A stretch of DNA of 17,999 bases, taken from NCBI GenBank assembly GCA_038227045.1, contig JBBRQD010000106.1, forward strand, positions 1 through 17,999, given 5' to 3'. Shown here piece after piece: positions 13,320 to 17,999 of the stretch. The translations under genes were made by a program, and so were the position numbers. Below the pieces are notes generated by a model, which had not been told where the DNA came from, searched no databases, and was given only the letters and a program-made list of their open reading frames with translations. The stretch is from JANXLS01 sp038227045 (GTDB lineage: Bacteria > Planctomycetota > SZUA-567 > H5-PLA8). Position 1 is the stretch's first letter, and every line of letters starts with the position of its first letter.

Positions 13320-14573
13320 ATGGCAACAGTTCTCGTCATCGGCACATTCGACACAAAAGGCCCTGAGTCGCAGTATCTGCGCGAACGGATTGAGGCGCAT
13401 GGCTGCAAGACGCTGGCGCTCGACAGCGGCATTTTGGGTGAAGCCGATGGCATCATCCCCGAATTTACGCGGCAGATGGTTGCGGAAGCGGCGGGCTTTA
13501 CCATCGATCAGTTGCGCAATGCCGGCAGCCGAGGCAAGGCCGTCGAAGGCATGCTTCAAGGCGTGCGCGCGGTCGCGCAAAAATTGCATGCCGAAAAGAA
13601 GATTCATGGTGTGGTGTCGCTGGGCGGCGCGGAAGGCGCCGTGCTGGCGTCCGCGGCGATGAAGGCTCTGCCGGTCGGCATCCCAAAATTGATCGTCTCG
13701 CCGCTGGCTTCGGGACGGCGCAATTTCGAACCGTTCATTGGCACCAAAGATATTTTTGTGATGCATTCGGTGGTGGACATTCTGGGCTTGAACGTCGTTT
13801 CGTGTCCCATCTTCGATACCGTCGCGTCGGCAATCGCCGGCATGGCGAGCGCCTTTGAAAAACGCGACGACAGCGAAAAGAAGCGCTTGATCGGCGGACG
13901 AAAACAGATCGCCGCGACCATGCTCGGCAACACCACGCGGCCGTTGATGTGGATCAAAAAACAGATGGAGCCGAAGGGCTTCGACATCGTGATTTTCCAT
14001 GCCAATGGCGTCGGCGGCCCGGCGATGGAGGAACTGGTCGAAGAGAATCTGTTCCACGGCATTCTCGATTACACGCTGAGCGAACTGGCGGGTGAAGTCG
14101 CGGGCGGATTTCACAACGGCGGGCCGGGGCGGATGGAAAATGCCGGCCAGAAAGGCGTGCCGCAAGTGATCGTGCCCGGCTGCGTCGATTTCGTGGTTGT
14201 CGGCCCGCGCAAGGATGTGCCGGAACGCCTGCGCGGACGCCCGAGCCATTACCACAATCCGGAGTTCACGCTGGTCCGTTTGACGCGCGACGAACAGCTC
14301 GAAGTCGCCAAGCGCATGTGCCAGAAATTAAATTCGTCGAAAGGCAAAGTCGCGGTCGTCGTGCCAACGCGGGGGTTGTCGATTCCGAATATTGAAACGG
14401 ATCAGAACGGCAAACACGGCGAATTCTGGGATCCGGAGACCGACCGGCTCTTCCGCGAGGAATTGAAGAGCGGCTTGTTGCGGAAGATCGAGTATCAGGA
14501 AGTCGACGCGCACATCAACGACCCGGAATTTGCGAAGGCGGTGTTGGGACAGGCGATGGAGTTGTTTGGGTAA
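13320..14573 (+). CDS. UPF0261 / Tm-1-like ATP-binding domain protein
   Basis: A 417-residue protein of the UPF0261 family, whose plant homologue is the N-terminal domain of tomato Tm-1. Diagnostic features are the opening VLVIGTFDTKGPESQYLRE, the glycine-rich VSLGGAEGAVLASAAM, GIPKLIVSPLASG, the HANGVGGPAMEEL segment, and the C-terminal VVVPTRGLSIPN. Family members bind nucleotide and are found in catabolic clusters, often with TIM-barrel PEP-hydrolase-like partners; their metabolic reaction is not established as far as I know. GAAAGG (13309-13314), just outside the DUF559 element, serves as its Shine-Dalgarno. It is probably co-transcribed with the epimerase upstream (interrupted by the element) and the creatininase-family gene downstream. 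Confidence 0.9.
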   Translation: MATVLVIGTFDTKGPESQYLRERIEAHGCKTLALDSGILGEADGIIPEFTRQMVAEAAGFTIDQLRNAGSRGKAVEGMLQGVRAVAQKLHAEKKIHGVVSLGGAEGAVLASAAMKALPVGIPKLIVSPLASGRRNFEPFIGTKDIFVMHSVVDILGLNVVSCPIFDTVASAIAGMASAFEKRDDSEKKRLIGGRKQIAATMLGNTTRPLMWIKKQMEPKGFDIVIFHANGVGGPAMEELVEENLFHGILDYTLSELAGEVAGGFHNGGPGRMENAGQKGVPQVIVPGCVDFVVVGPRKDVPERLRGRPSHYHNPEFTLVRLTRDEQLEVAKRMCQKLNSSKGKVAVVVPTRGLSIPNIETDQNGKHGEFWDPETDRLFREELKSGLLRKIEYQEVDAHINDPEFAKAVLGQAMELFG

Positions 14574-14607
14574 GAATTTAACGGTTTTGTATCAGTAGAA
14601 GCACTCA

Positions 14608-14626
14608 GCAGACAAATAGTGTCTGC
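14608..14626 (+). promoter_or_regulatory. Small hairpin in the leader of the creatininase-family gene
   Basis: GCAGACA (14608-14614) and TGTCTGC (14620-14626) form a perfect 7-bp stem with a 5-base loop, nine bases before the Shine-Dalgarno of the next gene. There is no T-tract, so RNA processing, mRNA protection or tuning of translation is more likely than termination. Confidence 0.35.
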
Positions 14627-14650
14627 GCATTAAAAGAGAAGGAGCAGTCA

Positions 14651-15679
14651 ATGGAAGGTCATGTAGCTGAAGATGGGGGCAAGGGCCGCGCGGCGGGCGC
14701 GAAGGCCATTATTGCCTGGGACAAAAGCGGGGCGAGCGGCGCCGATGCGCACGTGAAGCCTTGTTATCAGGACGAGGCGCACGCCCCGCGCCGCAAGACG
14801 CTGGACAATTTGAAGCATTTCCCGTCGTATTGCATGGGCGATTTGTCCGCGGCGGACATCAAGGAATACCTCAAGTATTCGGACACGGTGCTCGTTCCGA
14901 AGGCCAGCCTTGAACAGCACGGCAACCACTTGCCGTTGTTCTGCGATTCGATCAGTTGCACGGAAGTGGCGAAGCGCGCGGGCGAAAAGGCCGGCATTCT
15001 CTACACGCCGACGCTGTGGCTGGGCTATTCGCCGCAGCACATGAAGGAACCGGGCGGCGGAACGGGTTCGATCACCTTGCGCGCCGAAACGTATTTGAAT
15101 CTGCTCTACGATATCGGCCGCAGCCTGATTCATCACGGCTTCAACCGCGTGATCTTCGTCAACGGACACGGTTCGAACGTTAAGATCGTCGATCCCGTGT
15201 TGCGCCGCCTACGCAGCGAAACGGGCGCGATTATCGGCTACTACAAGCCCTACGCCGAACGCTACCTCGGCATGATCGCCGACGTGCTCGAAGGCCCCAA
15301 GGAAGAGACGCCCGGCTGGCACGCGGGCGAACTGGAAACGTCGCAGTGTCTCAGCCACAACCCGAAGCTGGTCCGCATGGACCGCGCCATCGCCGAACAC
15401 GCGCACGCGCCCAAGTGGCTCGGCGAGAATTGGAAGAAGAACGACGGCATGCCCGACTGCGATTTCCAGGGCTATCAGTACTTCAACTTTCCGTTCGACC
15501 ATCAGGAATTCACGGACTCGGGCGTCATGGGCAATCCGTTCCGCGGCGCGGCGTACAAGGGCGAAATCGCGTTTAGCCGCTTCGCCAACCACTTGATCGA
15601 CGCGGTGCACGATCTCGAACAAGCGCCAGTCACGGTTAAGAACCGTGACTTCTCGATTGATAAGTCAATGATGCCCTAA
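14651..15679 (+). CDS. Creatininase-family amidohydrolase
   Basis: A 342-residue metal-dependent hydrolase of the creatininase family, which opens cyclic amides or cleaves formamides. The metal-site motif is LEQHGNHLPLFCDS with E88, H90 and D99. NGHGSN supplies H173 and WHAGELETS supplies H224/E227. The family usually has ~240-270 residues; here about 60 extra residues precede the first conserved strand (poorly ordered, Gly/Ala-rich to ~35) and an additional C-terminal section follows. AGAAGGAG (14637-14644) lies six bases before ATG 14651, which supports the long N-terminus over the internal ATG at residue 62. Placed between UPF0261 and the FAD oxidoreductase, it probably acts in the same catabolic pathway; the true substrate may be a lactam, lactone or keto-sugar derivative rather than creatinine (inference). 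Confidence 0.88.
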   Translation: MEGHVAEDGGKGRAAGAKAIIAWDKSGASGADAHVKPCYQDEAHAPRRKTLDNLKHFPSYCMGDLSAADIKEYLKYSDTVLVPKASLEQHGNHLPLFCDSISCTEVAKRAGEKAGILYTPTLWLGYSPQHMKEPGGGTGSITLRAETYLNLLYDIGRSLIHHGFNRVIFVNGHGSNVKIVDPVLRRLRSETGAIIGYYKPYAERYLGMIADVLEGPKEETPGWHAGELETSQCLSHNPKLVRMDRAIAEHAHAPKWLGENWKKNDGMPDCDFQGYQYFNFPFDHQEFTDSGVMGNPFRGAAYKGEIAFSRFANHLIDAVHDLEQAPVTVKNRDFSIDKSMMP

Positions 15680-15686
15680 AAACAGC

Positions 15687-15839
15687 CTCGCACAAAGGCA
15701 CGAAGAACACAAAGAAACACAAAGGGAAGGAAAGAAAATCGAAAAGCAAACACCGACTGCACGTTCAATGATTGATGTAAATTTGATCCATCCTTGACTT
15801 TCTTTGTGCTTCTTTGCGTTCTTCGTGCCTTTGTGCGAG
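15687..15839. repeat. CACAAAG-type long inverted repeat (MITE-like)
   Basis: Arms 15687-15724 and 15802-15839 match at 36 of 38 positions, with 77 bases between. The words are CACAAAGGCACGAAGAAC and CACAAAGAA. It starts eight bases after the creatininase-family stop. AAAAA (15678-15682) precedes the left arm and TTTTTT (15842-15847) follows the right arm, so the hairpin could also terminate transcription in either direction. The 218-base gap holds this element and the Shine-Dalgarno of the next gene. Confidence 0.8.
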
Positions 15840-15897
15840 AATTTTTTCCCCGTCGCGATTTCGCGCCGGGATTACTCCAAATCTATTCGAGGTTCCC

Positions 15898-17349
15898 ATG
15901 TCCGAAATCATGAACGACGGCGAGATGAAATCGCTTGTCGATGCGCTTGGCAAGATTGTTGGCGCGTCCAACGTGCTTGACCGCTACGAAGGGCGCAAGC
16001 AGTTCAAAGGCGACCAGAGCTGGCTGACTTACGTCCACGAGCACTACGGTAAGCCGCTCTCGCGCCAGGACGCGGTGGCGACGCCGCACACGACGCAGGA
16101 AGTCGCGGCGATCGTCAAGCTGGCCAATCAACTCAAAGTGCCGATCACGCCCATGGGCGGCGGTTCGGGCGTGCAGGGCGCGGCCGACGCTACGCGCGGC
16201 GGCATCATGATCAACTTGCGCGAGATGACCAAGATTCGCCATCTCGACAAGAAGTCGCTGACGATCACTGTCGAACCCGGCTACAACGTCAAGAAATTCG
16301 AAGAAGACCTGAACGCTCAAGGCTTGTCGTTCACGCACTACCCGGCCTCGGCCGAGTGGGCCAGCGTGGGCGGTTGTCTCGCCGCGCGCGGATCAGGCGT
16401 GTTGTCCACGAAGTACGGCAACATTCAGGATCACGTGCTGAGCTGCGAAGTGGTCACGCCGACGGGCGACATTCTGCAAATGCCCAGCGTTCCCAAGCAC
16501 GCCGCCGGACCTGAAATGACCATGCTGCAAGTGGGCGCGGAAGGCATCTTCGGCATCATCACCGCCTGCACCATCAAGCTGCGCAATCTTCCGACGCGCC
16601 GCAACTTCAACGCGTTCCATTTCGAATCGCTGGCACAAGGCATCGAAGCCGGCCGCCAGATTATGGTCACGGGCCTGCGCCCGGCGGTCATGCGCCTGTA
16701 CGACAAGGAAGCCGCGTTGCACAGCCTTGAACGCGCCGTACAGGCCGGCTTAAAGGGTGTCACGAAAGTGCTGATGTTCGATGGCGATCATCCGACACTG
16801 ACGGACGCCGAAGCCAACGTTGCGTATGAAATTTGCCGCAAGAACGGCGGCATTGAACTCGGCTGCCAGATCGGCCAGATCTGGTGGGAAAAGCGCTACG
16901 TGTTCTACCATCCGCCCTACGCGCCATACCTGCCGCAGATGTGGTGCACGATGGACACCGTCGCGGATTTCGAACACATCGAAGCTACGTACGACAAAGT
17001 CACGTATGCGATGAAGAACGCCATCGATCCCAAGTGGGGCCTGACGCTGAAGACGCACTTTAGCCACTGGTACGACTGGGGCAGCATGATCTATCCGCGC
17101 TGGGGCGTACCGAAAGGCCCGGACGATCTGGACGAAGCGGTCGCGCTGCACAACAAGATCATCCACGCCGCCACCATGGCCGCGCACGAAGCCGGCGCGG
17201 TGATCAACGACCATCATGGAGTGGGCCTGCGTCTCGCGCCGTACATGAAAGTCGAACTGGGCGAAGCCGGAATGAAATTCCTGGCGGGGCTTAAGAAGGG
17301 CGTTGACCCGCTGAACATCATGTGCCCGGGGAAGATGGGGCTGGACTAG
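15898..17349 (+). CDS. FAD-binding oxidoreductase, GlcD / alkyl-DHAP synthase-like
   Basis: A 483-residue flavoprotein of the PCMH-type FAD-binding family (D-lactate/glycolate dehydrogenase GlcD, alkyldihydroxyacetone-phosphate synthase). The FAD domain (~45-225) contains AVATPHTTQEVAAIVKLAN and PITPMGGGSGVQGAADATRG, which binds the pyrophosphate, then GCLAARGSGVLSTKYGNIQDHV. The C-terminal FAD-oxidase domain includes VINDHHGVGLRLAPYM, matching the His-rich active-site loop of AGPS-like enzymes, and the closing DPLNIMCPGKMG. GAGG (15889-15892) lies five bases before ATG 15898; an upstream in-frame start at 15814 would fall in the right arm of the intergenic repeat and is rejected. It likely oxidises a 2-hydroxy acid or sugar acid for the upstream pathway (inference). 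It is the last gene of the series and is followed by a terminator. Confidence 0.9.
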   Translation: MSEIMNDGEMKSLVDALGKIVGASNVLDRYEGRKQFKGDQSWLTYVHEHYGKPLSRQDAVATPHTTQEVAAIVKLANQLKVPITPMGGGSGVQGAADATRGGIMINLREMTKIRHLDKKSLTITVEPGYNVKKFEEDLNAQGLSFTHYPASAEWASVGGCLAARGSGVLSTKYGNIQDHVLSCEVVTPTGDILQMPSVPKHAAGPEMTMLQVGAEGIFGIITACTIKLRNLPTRRNFNAFHFESLAQGIEAGRQIMVTGLRPAVMRLYDKEAALHSLERAVQAGLKGVTKVLMFDGDHPTLTDAEANVAYEICRKNGGIELGCQIGQIWWEKRYVFYHPPYAPYLPQMWCTMDTVADFEHIEATYDKVTYAMKNAIDPKWGLTLKTHFSHWYDWGSMIYPRWGVPKGPDDLDEAVALHNKIIHAATMAAHEAGAVINDHHGVGLRLAPYMKVELGEAGMKFLAGLKKGVDPLNIMCPGKMGLD

Positions 17350-17357
17350 GGTTGTGG

Positions 17358-17376
17358 TGCAGGCGCCCCGCCTGCA
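17358..17376. repeat. GCAGGCG/CGCCTGC mini-hairpin
   Basis: TGCAGGCG (17358-17365) and CGCCTGCA (17369-17376) form a perfect 8-bp stem with a 3-base loop, starting nine bases after the FAD oxidoreductase stop codon. It may be part of the termination region or another dispersed palindrome. Confidence 0.5.
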
Positions 17377-17385
17377 AGTTGTTTG

Positions 17386-17421
17386 ATTCGGGCGCGTACG
17401 TTTGGGCGCGCCCGAATTTTG
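17386..17421 (+). terminator. Rho-independent terminator after the FAD oxidoreductase gene
   Basis: ATTCGGGCGCG (17386-17396) and CGCGCCCGAAT (17407-17417) form a perfect 11-bp GC-rich stem with a 10-base loop, followed by TTT. It lies 37 bases after the stop codon and would end the epimerase-to-oxidoreductase transcript. Confidence 0.6.
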
Positions 17422-17460
17422 GTTAGCGGGTTTCACATTGATTTCGAATGCGTATAACTT

Positions 17461-17874
17461 ATGTCTAATCAAAGTTCTAATATGCCATTAATCCCCAGCG
17501 TGGCGAGGCCTTTGATTGTAGAAGTTCTGCAGGCGAAGAGCCCGCTAAAGCGCGATATTTTAGCACGTGAAGTCGAAAAACTTCACCAGCAACGAGGCGG
17601 CCAGCCGGGAGACTCACCAACACGTAGTGTAGTTATGAGAGCGCTACGAAGTTTGGAAGCAGAAGGCGTCGTTACGAGCCCAGGTTATAGCTTTTGGCAA
17701 TTCTCTGGGAATGGAGAACCTATTGTCACTCCAGAAAGAATTGACATCGAATTCACACCAAGTTCTGCAAAGCCCATCGACACCGGAATCATACCCAAAA
17801 AGACAATTGGAACCGGAGCAGAGTGCATATATGTCTACTATAATCCAAATGATCGCGAGTTAAACTCAATCTAA
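17461..17874 (+). pseudogene. Truncated gene: winged-helix-like region plus beginning of a GIY-YIG-like nuclease domain
   Basis: A 137-residue frame of clearly lower GC than its neighbours, suggesting horizontal origin. Residues ~12-80 look like a winged helix (ARPLIVEVL..SPLKRDILAREVEKL..RSVVMRALRSLEAEGVV). After a linker, IGTGAECIYVYYNPNDREL (115-133) resembles the opening strand of GIY-YIG nuclease proteins, where the sequence normally continues into a KIG-containing segment. Here it breaks off after REL and stops at TAA (17872-17874), overlapping the stop of a minus-strand frame. This suggests the 3' part was displaced by an insertion. I did not find the missing half in the remaining 125 bases. 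The start ATG at 17461 has no clear Shine-Dalgarno. The GIY-YIG reading rests on recall of similar proteins; moderate confidence. Confidence 0.5.
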
Positions 17875-17999
17875 GCAGAAACCCGTAGTTTTTCCTCTTC
17901 GGGATCGAGTTCCCAGCGCGGCCAAAGGCGCTCGACCATGGCCAGCGGGGCTTGATTGACGCGGGCCAGAAACTCCCGGCACGCTGCATGAAGCGCTTC
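17871..17999 (-). CDS. C-terminal end of a minus-strand gene, possibly a transposase (cut by window edge)
   Basis: Reading the minus strand from the window edge gives 42 codons (EALHAACREFLARVNQ..., ending EEEKLRVSA) before TAG at 17873-17871. The frame is open to the edge and GC-rich, unlike the truncated gene it abuts. The pattern of a short basic/aromatic C-terminus directly against a broken gene suggests a DDE transposase of an insertion sequence. No family signature is visible in so short a piece, so a different gene is possible. Confidence 0.4.
   Translation of the reverse strand, partial: EALHAACREFLARVNQAPLAMVERLWPRWELDPEEEKLRVSA

Noticed and set aside
13236..14255. 339-codon minus-strand open frame
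   Set aside because: Antisense shadow of the UPF0261 gene; composition is His/Arg/Phe-rich as typical for complementary frames here.
15814..15897. Upstream start for the FAD oxidoreductase
   Set aside because: The extra 28 residues would be translated from the right arm of the CACAAAG repeat; ATG 15898 has its own Shine-Dalgarno.

Overview
The window is a GC-rich bacterial chromosome segment with about 14 complete protein genes, one truncated gene and two genes cut by the window edges. No rRNA, tRNA or CRISPR array was seen. A Ser/Thr protein kinase with a C-terminal membrane anchor, many sugar and sugar-acid enzymes, and A/G-rich intergenic repeat hairpins suggest an environmental bacterium of the Planctomycetota/PVC type or a nearby candidate phylum (for example Sumerlaeota or Hydrogenedentota). 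This is inferred from gene style only; no marker gene fixes the taxon.

Layout. 1-2200: the start of an unknown minus-strand gene, a minus-strand SDR oxidoreductase, and a divergent orphan ABC-2-type ATPase. 2200-5530: a minus-strand enolase-superfamily enzyme, divergent from a small cupin and a secreted glycoside hydrolase-like protein. This looks like a sugar or sugar-acid module. 5580-9570: a minus-strand RhlE-like DEAD-box helicase, divergent from a radical SAM/SPASM-like protein and a Ser/Thr kinase three bases downstream. 9670-11460: a PfkB sugar kinase, then a DeoR-type regulator. 11570-17350: a well-formed promoter with palindromic operator candidates, then a plus-strand series: ketose 3-epimerase-like enzyme, UPF0261/Tm-1-like protein, creatininase-family amidohydrolase and a GlcD/AGPS-like FAD oxidoreductase. 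This is probably a catabolic operon for an unusual sugar or sugar acid. 17460-17999: a low-GC truncated gene (winged-helix-like region plus the beginning of a GIY-YIG-like domain) abuts the C-terminal end of a minus-strand gene that may be a transposase.

The most interesting structure interrupts the catabolic series. A ~612-bp element (12681-13292) is bounded by exact 16-bp terminal inverted repeats and contains three copies of a CCCTCACCCC / CCCTCTCCC-GGGAGAGGG hairpin unit. Two copies face head to head, forming a near-perfect long palindrome. Inside lies a DUF559 (PD-(D/E)XK nuclease-like) gene whose last ~20 sense codons are written by the third copy. It looks like a small nuclease-linked palindromic mobile element.

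A second theme is that nearly every 3' intergenic region holds a long hairpin from a different low-complexity word family (AAGGATGAA, AAGGTTGAAGGTT, CACAAAG, GCCCCG..CGGGGC, CACGGATTTGAA). In two cases the stop codon of the preceding gene lies inside the repeat.
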